A stretch of DNA of 64,000 nucleotides from Bugula neritina (taxonomy: Eukaryota; Bryozoa; Gymnolaemata; Cheilostomatida; Bugulidae), in contig OZ037766.1 in NCBI GenBank assembly GCA_964035545.1, positions 10,301,722-10,365,721 of the forward strand, written 5' to 3'. This document shows positions 53,301-64,000 of the stretch, in pieces. Each line of letters opens with the position of its first letter. The first letter of the stretch is position 1. A program made the translations under genes and the position numbers. A model generated the notes under the pieces. The model had not been told where the DNA came from. It saw nothing but the letters and a program-made list of their open reading frames with translations, and did no database searches.

Positions 53301-56240
53301 ATTAAGTACACTATGAGCTCACTATATTGTCAGTGAAGAGGTTTTTCCCAAGTCCCTTTTACCAGATGTTATAAAATAAAGCTGAGCTGAAATTTACCTT
53401 AAACTGCTCAACTATTTGCCGAGTGTTTGTTAACTTTAGTTCTGCTTTATCAGCCACGCTAACTGAGAGTAAATCCGTGTGTAAATTTCCCTAAAACAAT
53501 ATAGCAAATCTTCAGTTTAAAGACACGATACCCGACTACATGAAATTAGCACACACTCACTTACTCACACACAGACACGCACACATATCGCATTGGCACT
53601 AGAAAATTAAAAGATCCTAGAAACACCCAACTAGCACCGTGATAAAATATGTAAATAAAAAATATAAGATTCCTTTAGGAATTCTAACCAATATTAAATT
53701 AACCATTTCTATAACCAAGATAGAAGCTATTATCAGCAAATAGTTAATAATATTACTAAAAAACACGCATTTATTAGAGTGAAGCTTCAAGACTAAAACT
53801 GACCACATTATTAACTGGGAAGCTAATTCCCAAAAGAGCCGACATGAAAGGTGCAATATCTGCCTGCAACATACTCATAGCAGCATTCATTGAGATTTCC
53901 TGTGATGTGAGGGACGCCACGCCAGCCCCCCATGCCACCATAGGTGTGAGGGTTTCATGATTGAGACCAGATCCGTGCGTTCCTACATTGTCAACATACT
54001 AAGGCTATACATACAAGATTATCTCATCTCTATCTACATATTGTAAATCAAAAAGTCAATGAATGAGTAAAATGCTACTGCCTCTCATTTTATATTTATT
54101 CTGATTTGTGCCTATAACTGTTTTAGTTTTGTCACAGCTTTTCCTTTGGATTTACTAAAAAATCTTTTCCAAATAGTATCACCAAGAGTTACCAGGTACA
54201 CTCTACACATGTGTATTTCTTACCCCAGGGAGTCATACCATGATCTGACGTCATGATATACGCAGTTCTATCATCACCATAGAAACTGTCTATTAAACTA
54301 GTGATTCTTCTAATTCCTAGAATAAATTAAATATATAAACACAGCAGTTTCAATTAGTAGAAACTAATTAGTGAATAATATAAAAATATTTAATTATATA
54401 AAACATAATGATGAATTACTACCATCATCAACTAGCTGCATATTGACATGGGTTTCATTGGAGAAAGGGTTGTACCGATGACCATTCATATCTATTCCTG
54501 GAAGATACACAAAGAACACAGTCTTGTCATGAGTCAGCTCATCAGTTAAAGTTACATTCAGCTGCGCACTCTGAAAAAATTCTTCCACCTAAAAATAAAA
54601 TTATCTATCATTTATGTTATAATATAGAATATAGATGATATTTCCATATTTATTCTATACTTAAATGGGTTTATAGTTGCTATTTCTGCGAAAACTCCTG
54701 ATGAAAAAGGTTCCTTTAAGCAGGCTAAATTTGATTGAGGCGAAAGAACAACTATGACTGGATGCTCTTTCTAACATCACCAATGACTTTTCCTGGGATT
54801 CAAACTACCGACCTTGTGATTACTAAGCCAGTGCTCTAACCTTTAACCCATGGCTGTTCTTATTTTCTTCTAAGATAGAGTACAAATTTTTCAAGTAGTA
54901 ACAGCGCTTACCACAATAAAAAATCGTATTGCTACTTTAAAATATTCTCGTAAGTCAGTAAAATAAAAAAATAGTCTAGATACCTGCTGAAACATAAAGT
55001 CTGTTTTAAGCTTGCATACAATGACAGTTCTGATACAACAAAATGCAAACATAGAAGAAAAGTTAGGAGCAAGTAAATGTTGAATCTGCTATACTGAACT
55101 AACTAACCTTTTCTATACACCATTTGTCTAAAACAGTGAGGTCTGATCCAGCAAAGTCGTGCAACTCTGTTGGATAATAAAACGGAATGATGTTGTTTTT
55201 AGAATTATCTAGAAAATAAAACAACAAATCCATTACAGAATATGGTACAACTGCCACATATTTATTGTTTCAAATAGCTCAACACAGTACCTGTAACTCA
55301 CCTTTAGTAAATATTTTTATTATATCAGGATTGCCGAAAGCCCAAGTCTTATAACTTTGATTAAATACCGAATCAAACTCAACAGGGTTTTCTTGCCAAC
55401 CTGCATTAAAATGAAAATTCTCACAAATTAGCCAAAACATCATAGTAACAAATGCACAATCAAATATGACAAAAAATAATTGTAATTTTGTAAATACAAA
55501 ATACCTTTGGCTACTGCACTAACATCTTCATAGAACCCAGCAATGATAGCCACATGTCCTGGTCTAGATTCAGTGGGCACCCTCGTATGGGAAACCCGCC
55601 ACGAACCACCCAATAAAGCCCTCTCTCTAAAATATTCAACTATGTTTTGCAGCAGCTACCAGTAGCCGCATTGTCATTTTATTGACTGTAAAGCACAATA
55701 AAATTAACTTTAATCGCCGACATACCCTAATGTTGAAAAAATTCAACTAGTAATCATAGAAAACTCTAAATTTTAGCCTAGACACGCACAATGCTTATGA
55801 AGGTTTCAAACTATGAATTTTAGCAAATAATATCGTGTCTAACAAATTTGATCAATTAAAAAATGTCTTCTTGCCCACATACAACATCATTCAATTGAAA
55901 AACATATGCCGATAATATGTTATTATAAAAGTAGTAAAACATTTGTATAAATTCATTAAGATAGTGAATTAGTTAATTAAGCCACATTACAGCACAAAAA
56001 TTACCTAACGAATGTCATTGTAGGATCATCAAAGCACTTGTCAGCTCTAAGCCCATCAGCTATAAACAGGACCAGCCTTTGTGCTGGTGACTTAGTTAAT
56101 TTTGGAGAATGATGCTCCATCCCATGGAGAAGTGGTGAAGTAAAGTATATATCAAATATTGATATAAGAAACACAGCATGTATGAATAAAGTCTGAATCA
56201 TAAAATATCCATAACCAGTAAACCTCTTAGATCTAGCCAT
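47384..56240 (-). CDS. PIGN: GPI ethanolamine phosphate transferase 1 (PIG-N), 20 coding exons, complete
   Basis: PIG-N adds ethanolamine phosphate to the first mannose of the GPI precursor in the ER. Exons in order: 56240-56005, 55626-55505, 55400-55302, 55208-55108, 54588-54423, 54316-54224, 53982-53804, 53490-53398, 53186-52972, 52387-52233, 52008-51839, 51473-51319, 51066-50994, 50629-50521, 50414-50312, 50164-50083, 49684-49548, 48881-48806, 48382-48266, 47569-47384; all phases agree, about 888 aa. A membrane anchor (about 12-32) precedes the alkaline-phosphatase-like lumenal domain with ADGLRAD (62-67), [13 protein letters not shown] (about 91-103), LPGIDMNGH and SDHGMTPWG. The C-terminal half is multi-spanning ([61 protein letters not shown]). 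The unusual donor at 51319 (gt|gtaagc) was chosen by phase. A leader intron is likely just upstream. Confidence 0.95.
48165..48178. promoter_or_regulatory. Palindromic X-box-like motif
   Basis: gttgctatagcaac is a perfect 14-bp palindrome fitting the RFX X-box consensus (GTTRCY-N2-RGYAAC). It is in the last PIGN intron, far from any start codon seen here. Could be fortuitous. Confidence 0.3.
48441..48659 (+). mobile_element. tRNA-derived SINE in PIGN intron 19-18 region
   Basis: Head ggagcagtcgtggtctagag, box B-like gggttagaacccc, central gatgttaggaagagcatccag, 3' block and gcgtgagt end. A 17-bp target duplication with one mismatch, ataagaaataacacaat (48424-48440) and ataagaaataccacaat (48660-48676). 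Antisense to PIGN, 42 bp upstream of the acceptor of exon 19 in transcript order. Confidence 0.88.
54664..54860 (-). mobile_element. SINE copy, diverged
   Basis: Minus-strand reading: agccatgggttaaaggttag head, a diverged box B, central gatgttagaaagagcatccag, and the 3' block ending gcaactataaaccc. No clear target duplication. In PIGN intron 4, same sense as the gene. Confidence 0.78.
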
Positions 56241-56268
56241 AACACACCAACCAAATGGTTAGCACCTG

Positions 56269-57180
56269 CAAAATTTAGCTTAAATTAAAATTTGTTGCTT
56301 TTTTATAGAAAATATATACACATATTTCTCTACGATTCTACCTGTTCTAACTTTTTAGCAATTATTCACTATGTAGTTAATATATTATATGAAAAATATA
56401 AAAAACAGCTTCAACATAGAAAAACTTCAGCTTTTCACAACTACAGAATTAAACTAAGACCCAAGACTGTAATGCCATTTATTTGAGCTAAAATATAATT
56501 ATAATAGATTAGCATTTTTGTTATATATTCTAAATAATATATGCCAGCAACAACAGCTTTTCTCAAAATCAATGGCTTATAATGGGCCATAGTTCCATAA
56601 AAGAATACTTCAAAATAAAAGAAATTTGAAAAGATAACTCTTGCAAGCTAGCAAAAAGACTTCATATTCACTTTGTTATTGAGAATGCTCTTGAGTGAAA
56701 TGTGTCAGCTTTCATCTGCTTATGATGTACTATTAAATTCAAATTGGTTAATTATACCACCTCATCACACAAACTCAACCTAGCTATGTGCTAAAATCTC
56801 ATAAATTTCAGCTAAAAATTTAAAACTTGACTTGGCGACAAGCTAGAGTAAATTTATTCCAACATATGACAAATTCAAACAAAAACAACACAACAACAAG
56901 AGGGAGTCATGAATTTTGCGCCATTAGGTGTTACCGGATTGTTTTAATTTTTGTGAGGTGAACTATTAATAAATTATTATACCAGTCTAGAAAATGCTAT
57001 AAATGAACCCTAACGCTGAAATAAAGTTTATGTTTTTGAATTTAATTAATCAGATTGTTAACAATAATAGTGAGTTATTGTTAAGCTATAAGTTATTACC
57101 AACTACAAGCGAACAGGAAAATATAAATTGGATTTCAGTAAGATTGAAATCAGAACCAGAATGGTTTCAGCACAGTGAGA
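56269..57180. other. Upstream region of PIGN, no gene seen
   Basis: A minus-strand acceptor (ttttgcag) ends at 56269, implying a non-coding PIGN leader exon further right, not located. Otherwise AT-rich unique sequence. Confidence 0.4.
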
Positions 57181-57300
57181 GTGTGAGCCTTACTATTGGT
57201 ATAATTATTAGTATCAGTATAGCTATCACTATCAGTATGAGTAGCACTATCACTATCAGTAGGCTATGAGTATGAGTATCAGTATGCTGTAACTGTAACA
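57180..57300 (-). repeat. SATAST hexamer array, inverted orientation
   Basis: gtatcagtatagctatcactatcagtatgagtag units: the reverse-complement orientation of the arrays at 1-1640 and 30.5 kb. Ends where the LINE remnant begins. Confidence 0.75.
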
Positions 57301-57307
57301 GTAACTG

Positions 57308-57740
57308 CCTACAACCCCTTGAACAAAGAAGAGAAACAGACGTATTAATCTCCTTATAAAAATTCTAGCAAATGAAGAGCAACATCTGGCTCTCAGCTCT
57401 GCCTATGATGACCTGCTGAACAAACCAACAGACAGCACTATACAGACTCACTTCCAAGCAAGGGGACAGCCCCGATCAGTGGGTGCTAACAGTACCAAGT
57501 ACCTGAATAGTTTTCTCCCAAGGACTATTCGGAACCTGAAAATTGGTCATAACCAAAGCAATAATTCAGAGATCTCTACATAGGCAGGATTAAGTTCCTG
57601 TTCAGTAAATACAGTCCAAACAGTACTAACTGTATGACTATTGACCAATGACTGTCCAACACATTAACAATATGCGGCACACCCCTTCCTCCCTCTAGGG
57701 CGATTCAGTGTGATGATCACTTCGAGTAAGTTTGAGTAAG
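57308..57740 (+). pseudogene. 5'-truncated, frameshifted CR1-like LINE remnant
   Basis: Conceptual translation matches the extreme C-terminus of the LINE ORF2 at 25.4-25.7 kb: LEQRRET against LDERRRT, then after a frameshift LALSAAYDDLLNKP against PALSAAYDELINTP, GQPRSVGANSTKYLNSFLPR against GQPRSVSTNNNCYYNSFLPR, ending RTIRNLK. Only about 85 codons plus a 3' UTR remain. Roughly half the residues are identical, so this is a related but distinct, older subfamily. Its 3' end runs through gagtaagtttgagtaagcg directly into a hexamer array. Confidence 0.82.
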
Positions 57741-58140
57741 CGTATGAGTATTGAGTATCATTATCACTATGAGCACCATTGTATCGGTATTCTACAGTCC
57801 TAAAGCAACTGATAAAGTGCCAAAGTTAGTACCAGTATGAGCATGACTCTCACTGATACAGATAGCACCAGTATCAATATGAATATCATTATGACAGTGT
57901 GAGTATCACTATCACTATGGCTATGAGTATGACACTATGACAGTATCAGTATGAGTATCAGCATGGCTATGAGTATCACTATCAGTATGAGTATCACTAT
58001 GATAGTGACTATGAGTATGACTATCATTCTGATACTCATAATGATAATCATACTGATACTGATCATCACCATCGTCATCATGATAGTGATTATCATTATG
58101 ATAATCATAATGATAATAATTGATATCCTAATCCATAGTA
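57741..58140 (-). repeat. SATAST hexamer array, inverted orientation
   Basis: gtatgagtatcactatcagtatgagtatc units, then catactgatactgatcatc and attatgataatcat near 58030-58120, repeating the transition between hexamer and attatgat patterns seen at 840-1640. Opposed open frames on both strands here are artefacts. Confidence 0.8.
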
Positions 58141-58779
58141 ACAACTAACATTAACAATTTGAATTACAATAACTTAATTTCAGTAACTTAAAATAACAAT
58201 ATGAATATGAAGAATTGGTAAAATCGCCAATTTGTCATTTGATTTTTTAAAAAATTAACAATTGTATTCGACTATTGATGACCGCAACAATTTTAATTTA
58301 GTTTTACTATTTTAGTTTTCAGTTTTAGTGAATAATTACATTAGTTAGGCAAAGAATGAAGGATGACATTATGATTATGTTTAGGTTAAAAAGTTAGGCC
58401 TTCACCTTTGAAAGAGGTCGTTTGTACGTTATTCAATTTACGGTTGGTAACGTATTTTTTGTTGTGTAGAAACTGTGGCTATTTTGAAGTGAAGTTTCGG
58501 CTAAAATATGGCATTATTATAATAGAGTTATCTTTCCAATAAAATGCAAAGTACTTCATTGGCTATTGACCATAACATAACCTCGTGCATGAACGCATTG
58601 CTACTGCTCCAAGAGCTGATGACAGCTGCAGAATTTCCATAAATTTTATAAAGCTTTCAAATCCTAGTTACTGTAAACGACTCAGTTAAGTTGGCAAGGT
58701 TTGTTAGTAAAAGCTCAAGTTTTTTATTGATCCTTTCACTTTCAGTCTAACTCTTACTCCAAATATTAATATTTAATAT

Positions 58780-59180
58780 TAATATATCAATATGAATATG
58801 AATCAGAAAGTGAAACTGAATATGAATATAGTAATACTAATACTAATAGTTGAGTATCCTGTATCACTATCAGTATGAGCATGAGTATCAATATTAGTGT
58901 AACCATTACTATTAATATTGTTGTTACTATTAGTATTACATTAGTATTAGTATTACAAATAGTAATAGTAATTGACCATGGCATGAGTATGACTCATACT
59001 ATGAGTGACACTGACTATCAATATGATAATTTCCATATGAATATGACTATGAGTATAACACTCAACAGATTTATGACTATGAGTATAAGTTAAGTATGAG
59101 TATCAGTCTGAAATATTACTGCGATTATCAATATTACTATGATAATGATTAAATATGATTATCATTATGGCCATGGACAT
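58780..59180 (-). repeat. Degenerate hexamer array
   Basis: Units such as gtatcactatcagtatgagcatgagtatc with tattagtattac variants near 58890-58960; grades into attatcattatggccatgg. No gene. Confidence 0.7.
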
Positions 59181-61253
59181 GACTATCACAATCACAAGTT
59201 GAAGTGATCATCTGAATTACAATGACAAGGCCATGGCACGTCAACATGCCCATGGGATGAATGAGAATGAATAATTACCATGACTTAAAGAATTACTACC
59301 ATTATGACTACTACTATTAAGATAGATAAAGCTGTATCAGTCGAGCACTATCTTAGTGAATATCCATATGTCATCATACTCATGCTCATACTAAATCGCT
59401 CATTACGTTTACGGTTTATGCCTATCTCTATGAATATCAGTCACTATAAACTTGATGTTACTAAAAAAGAAAATAATTAACATTAATTTCAATGATTCCC
59501 ATCAGCATGATATTGAAATTGACTATCATTATGATCATTATAGTCAGACTAGGCATTTAGATATCATTTGAGTTTATTATAAGTGCTAATTAGTATCATT
59601 TTTATTTTGATTTTGATGATTTTATTATTAATAAATTTTATTGGCATTCAGTTATCACTATAATATTGATTATGTTTGTTGATGCTAACTTTGAGCTTAC
59701 CTTACTGTCTTTGTGATTTTGGCTTGTAACTGTTGATATAATTTTAGTAATATAGTTAAAACTACCTGTAATAAATATTTAAATCATGACAATTATCTTG
59801 ATATGATTGTTTATTGGTATTATTATTATAATTACGTTTGACTTACAAAAAGTTAATGTAATAATAATAAATTTGTAGTTATAAGTCATTATAAGTATAG
59901 TCACTGATACTAATGGGTGCAACAAATGTCAATATGATAGTGATATTTTGTCAGTTTCATTGATTTTAGATAACGTAATTTACTGAATCTTATTTTTTCT
60001 TATGCTATAAATCTTTTATCAACTCTGGTTCCTATTATATTATATTTCATTATTTTAATTGTCTCATTCCTTGAAAATCAACCCATGATCTGAAGTAATT
60101 TGATGACTGCCATTGCTGTAAGTAATATGGCTGTTAGAAACCTCTGACTTAAAATTAAGGAAACTCGATTCAAATGAATGTGGCGCTGCTCTGTTTGAGT
60201 GAATTAGGTTGAAATTCAATTACGGAATACATACATGTTATTGATTCAGTTGAGGAAGTTTTAAAAGGCAAAGTTTTCAATTTCGAATGTTGTTGTCTCT
60301 CGGTTTTTAAATTATGACTTGTCCATTAAAACCAGTGCTACTTGTTTTGAAGCAAGTTTGTAAACATATATATAATATATTACAATAACAGTCTGTATAA
60401 AGCTATTACTATTGAAAATTGTATGTCAAAGTGTTTGATTGCGTCATCATATTAGATTGGGTTATTTATTATTGTATATTTTTTGTGTAATTTAGTTTCA
60501 ATAGAAGAAAATTTGGCTCTCAAGTATTATCTGGTTATTCTATCTAAAAATTACTCGAAAAGCAATCAAAGTCAAATTTAAAAAGAATTGTTAACGTTTA
60601 TTTCAAAACTTATTCACTCATTTGTTATTACACTAAGCTTTTCATACTACTAAAATGTTTGTGATATGAAAAGTCCAGCAGGCAGACTAACTTAACAACA
60701 GCTGTTGAGCTCAGTTTTAACTAATTATTGATTTTCTTTAGTTTGATAGACTTTATGATCAACCTTGCTCATTATAGATATAACTGATTACTCGTTTAGA
60801 TGTAACCCCAGCTAAGCTCTACTTTTCTAAAATTCTTATCTATTCTTATTGCTTCATTTATTTGTTCACCAAATCGTGTATGTAGGAAAGAAATTTATGC
60901 TTGGAAACCATGAAATTGCTATGTGATACTTTGCCTTGCTAATTACTACCAATCAGTCTGATGTTTAACAAAAGTCAAACTGCTTTTAAGCCATTACCAT
61001 TAAAAGTTGCAAAAATCATTTTCTTCATGGGGGTATTTCTGTATTGATTAATCGTTGCCTCAATAGATGTGAGTATGGTGCACGAAGTGATAACAATAGC
61101 TTATTGTATTCTATATATATACCCATAGCAATGCTCTCCTGGTTACCAGATACTGGACAAACATTGTTGACATTTGTTACAAATCGGCTTCTCCTTGTAG
61201 TTCTAATAGTTTTTATCTCCTACACTTACTGATCACGAACTACAAGAAAAATA
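59181..61253. other. Gene-free upstream region of the C1orf87-like gene
   Basis: Up to about 59560 there are decayed repeat remnants; the rest is AT-rich unique sequence. No splice-supported coding exon, RNA gene or element was found. A core promoter for the gene at 61254 should lie at the right end but cannot be pinpointed. Confidence 0.45.
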
Positions 61254-63687
61254 ATGGAGTCGGCAGCTCCTTATGATACAACCTTCACCCCGGAGTATCG
61301 GCTCAAAATTATTGGTGGGAAACCCACTTACGTACCGGACTATTCTAATAGGTCAGTTGATGTTTCATACTGTACAATGCTTAGTTTTAGTCATGTTTTA
61401 GCTGATCCAAATACTTTTTACATTAATTGTTTTCACTGTATCAAGAATTTTACTTTAATACAAGTCAATAGGTTTTTGACATAGTTTTGGCGTAGTTATA
61501 ATATGTTGCCTATGAAGATGATTGTGTTCTGTTCATGTTATGTTGTTTATTTCCTTATAATCAGAGTTCTTAGAAAATATCTTCTTCAGAGTGCTGATAG
61601 AATTATCTAAAATTACGCTTTAGGCACCCACAGGTGCTTTCATACCACGTCTTTTCACTTGAATATAATTGCAAAACTAGATTTTTATGTAAAGCAAGTT
61701 AATAGCATCAGCATTAATGAATATTGTGAAAATACCATTTATAAGTTTCTATGTTAACATAGCAATTTTTTAAATACTGCTAAATTTTAAAATCTAAAGT
61801 CACAAGTGCTATTAAAATGATGCTATAGCACTATATAAATCAGTTGTGAAAAGTTGTGAAGTGAAAACTTGAAAGTATCTGTGTTTTGTCAGCCCATGTT
61901 TTTGTATGTTTTATTATACATGTCAAATTACAACTACCATCATTGGACATTACATTATATATTGGTAGTTTAATGATCTGTTGATGACTTTGTTACCATA
62001 CTGGTCACCATTTTAATTTTTATTAGGAGGCCCGATGCACCGCCCCCACAATCTCTTCCATCTACTGGATCAAGTTCTGGTGGGGTACGTATCACATGTC
62101 TTGTGAATAAGTTTTAGTCTTGTGTGTATCAGTGCAATGAGTCTACTACTCCATGTATCTTCAATCTGCCAACTCATTTATCTTAGGTTGCATTGGGTGT
62201 AGTCTCAGTAAACTGGTATAAGTTATATAAATCATAGGTTATCTAAAGCTATATTTGAATTGTAATAATTGTATCTGGTGTCTTCGTGCAAAACTGAATA
62301 GGCTAAGCTAGTCTTCCATGCTGAGTATTGAATAACGTTTATTATTTGCTCATAATGATGTGGAAAAAGTAGAGTAGCTTCCAGGAAACCATCTCATAAT
62401 GAATGTAATGGTTGTGTAGCGGTCAAGTGCAGAGAAGCGTAACACGTGGACCAGCCATTCAGTGCTGCCTCCCATCATGTCACCACGGAGTCAGCTGAGC
62501 CGATCAAACTCCGGTAGTCACGGTTACTCACCACCAATTCCTTCTCAGCCAATCAGCCTTTCGAAAGTTGAGGAAATGGAACTCCTAAGAAGTCTAGGAG
62601 CTTCACTGGAGTATAATAATATGGATGTACTTAAACAGATATACAATGAGATCACGTCATCGTACGATCATGCTCTTAGTGGATGGGCATATTTCTCAGA
62701 TGTGTCACTTACCCTTGCCAAATGCCAGGTATGAGCAGGTTCTTGTTCTTGCTAGTCTTTCTAGAACTCTCTATAATTGAAACTGTGAGATGCTAGATCT
62801 TTGTGGTTAGTTTTCCTACTCCCACCATCACTGCCTCCACTACTGCCAATTCTGAAACAAATCACAAGTTTTTTATTTACCAAAGCCAACTCTATTGGTC
62901 TGTGTTGTGTATAAAGCAGAATTTCATCTAAAACTAAACATTTGTGTTCTAGCATAGTTTTGATATGTACTAAACTTATGATTATTATATTTGTATTCTC
63001 TATTAGTTTGTCATTAAGTAGTTTGGCAGTCAGTTTTTAGATGTAGACACATTAAGTGTTCTCCACTCCGTTCCCACATTACCTATTGTCTGCTTACCTA
63101 TTTTCACCTGTGCTACATACGATTTATGCCATTTCTATGCTATTTCTTTATCTACTTTACTTGTACTCTACTTATCCAATAGCAGGCCTAATAATAGTGT
63201 CACCACGCTATGAAATAATGTTGGCAGTAAGTTGCAGAATAATACTTTTCAACACGCAGGTAAATTTGTCTCCAGAAAATTTGAAAACTGCAGCGTCACT
63301 GTTTGTCTCCCCTGAAAAACCTGGCAGTGTAAACTATGAGCGCCTTCTTTCCTTCTTGGCTTCGGCTATAAAACTTCAGTAAGTCATTCAGTACTATGCA
63401 GTGAAATAATGTTCATGATTGAGTACTATGCTTACAATATTTTGTTATAGCATGCTACACAAATCATGTTATTCTGTCAAAGGTTATTGTCTTTCTTAGT
63501 TTATTTTTAATTAATACATATAAAATTACATGTACTGTATAATATATTATGTAAGTTTTTATAAGGTTTTTATTTATTGAGATTGTTATGTATATGATTT
63601 TAGCAATACCAAAAAAGATCCGCGATATTTCTCTCATGCTGGTGAAAAACAAAAATCTAACCTCGATTTCCTCTCTATTAATACAAG
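61254..63687 (+). CDS. C1orf87-like EF-hand protein, 5' part (runs off the window)
   Basis: Exons: 61254-61351, 62027-62084, 62420-62728, 63259-63378, 63604-63687, with a donor after the last one, so the gene continues. The acceptor at 62420 (gtgtag) was chosen because it alone joins in phase to the 62084 donor. The N-terminus has TPEYRLKIIGGKP, which resembles the start of vertebrate C1orf87 (a PE..KIIG.K segment); a Ser/Pro-rich linker follows (PSTGSSSGG, SPRSQLSRSNSGSHGY), then a helical EF-hand-like region (MELLRSLGASLEY, LSGWAYFSDVSLTLAKCQ, SVNYERLLSFLASAI) matching the C1orf87 pattern NYE.LL.FL.SA. Canonical Ca2+-loop residues are weak. The assignment rests on remembered family similarity. 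Confidence 0.6.
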
Positions 63688-64000
63688 GTTAGTCATTTAG
63701 AAGGGCTGACATTTTTAATGTGTAATAGGTGAATATTACAGATACGTACTAGTAGCTACAACTTCAATGATTATATTCCCAATGAATTCTGTTTTATACA
63801 AATGGTTCAATGGATTAATCAAGATGTGCATTGCTAGTAATTTTACTATTGATAATATTTGCTTTGTCTTCCCTCATGTTTATTCTGTTGTAAATGGTGT
63901 TGCTAAGGTATTATTGATTCCATTGACTTGTCAGAGTTAGATTGCTGTCAATGTATTCAGTGTGTAATTTGATATATAGATTGTATAGAATTACATACTT
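63688..64000. other. Intron of the C1orf87-like gene
   Basis: Begins with the donor gttagtc at 63688. AT-rich, no further exon recognised before the window end. Confidence 0.6.

Noticed and set aside
61044-61232. 62-aa ORF directly upstream of the C1orf87-like gene
   Set aside because: Hydrophobic chance frame in AT-rich sequence, ends before the 61254 start, no splice evidence.

Overview
This is an AT-rich, intron-rich nuclear segment from an invertebrate animal. Split genes with GT-AG introns, a tRNA-headed SINE family, an intact non-LTR retrotransposon and animal-specific gene families (tweety, CANT1, astacin, a C1orf87-like EF-hand protein) point to Metazoa. The repeat types would suit a marine or spiralian invertebrate, but the sequence alone does not fix the phylum. 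I built gene models by hand, joining exons only where reading phase was continuous across GT-AG junctions and the family homology held.

Layout. 1-1640: degenerate hexanucleotide arrays. 2656-17242 (+): complete tweety-family channel, 13 coding exons. 19216-22919 (-): complete CANT1-type apyrase, 5 coding exons, tail-to-tail with tweety, with a possible TIR element in its last intron. 23463-23874: a MITE with ~70-bp terminal inverted repeats. 23965-24369: a small orphan ORF. 24700-31300: repeat-rich block with hexamer arrays, a full-length two-ORF CR1-like LINE (ORF1 with PHD finger, ORF2 with endonuclease and reverse transcriptase, both open), a 70-bp hairpin, a GC-richer island with a candidate first exon, and a second DNA element. 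32720-38817 (+): complete U2AF large subunit, 12 coding exons. 39439-43679 (-): complete secreted astacin protease, 7 exons, tail-to-tail with U2AF2. 45496-46798 (-): small unrecognised tail-anchored protein. 47384-56240 (-): complete PIGN, 20 coding exons. 57180-59180: hexamer arrays around a decayed LINE 3' end. 61254-63687 (+): 5' part of a C1orf87-like gene that runs off the window.

The genes do not form a pathway; this is ordinary metazoan gene neighbourhood (chloride channel, Golgi/ER nucleotidase, splicing factor, extracellular protease, GPI-anchor enzyme, EF-hand protein). The most unusual content is in the repeats: arrays obeying the consensus (C/G)ATA(C/G)T at several dispersed sites, several SINE copies with clear target-site duplications (two of them bracketing one astacin exon within about 30 bp), a potentially active LINE with a YY1-like site in its leader and complementary 5' and 3' UTR segments, and three DNA-transposon-like elements without coding capacity. 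I saw no clearly new protein-coding system.
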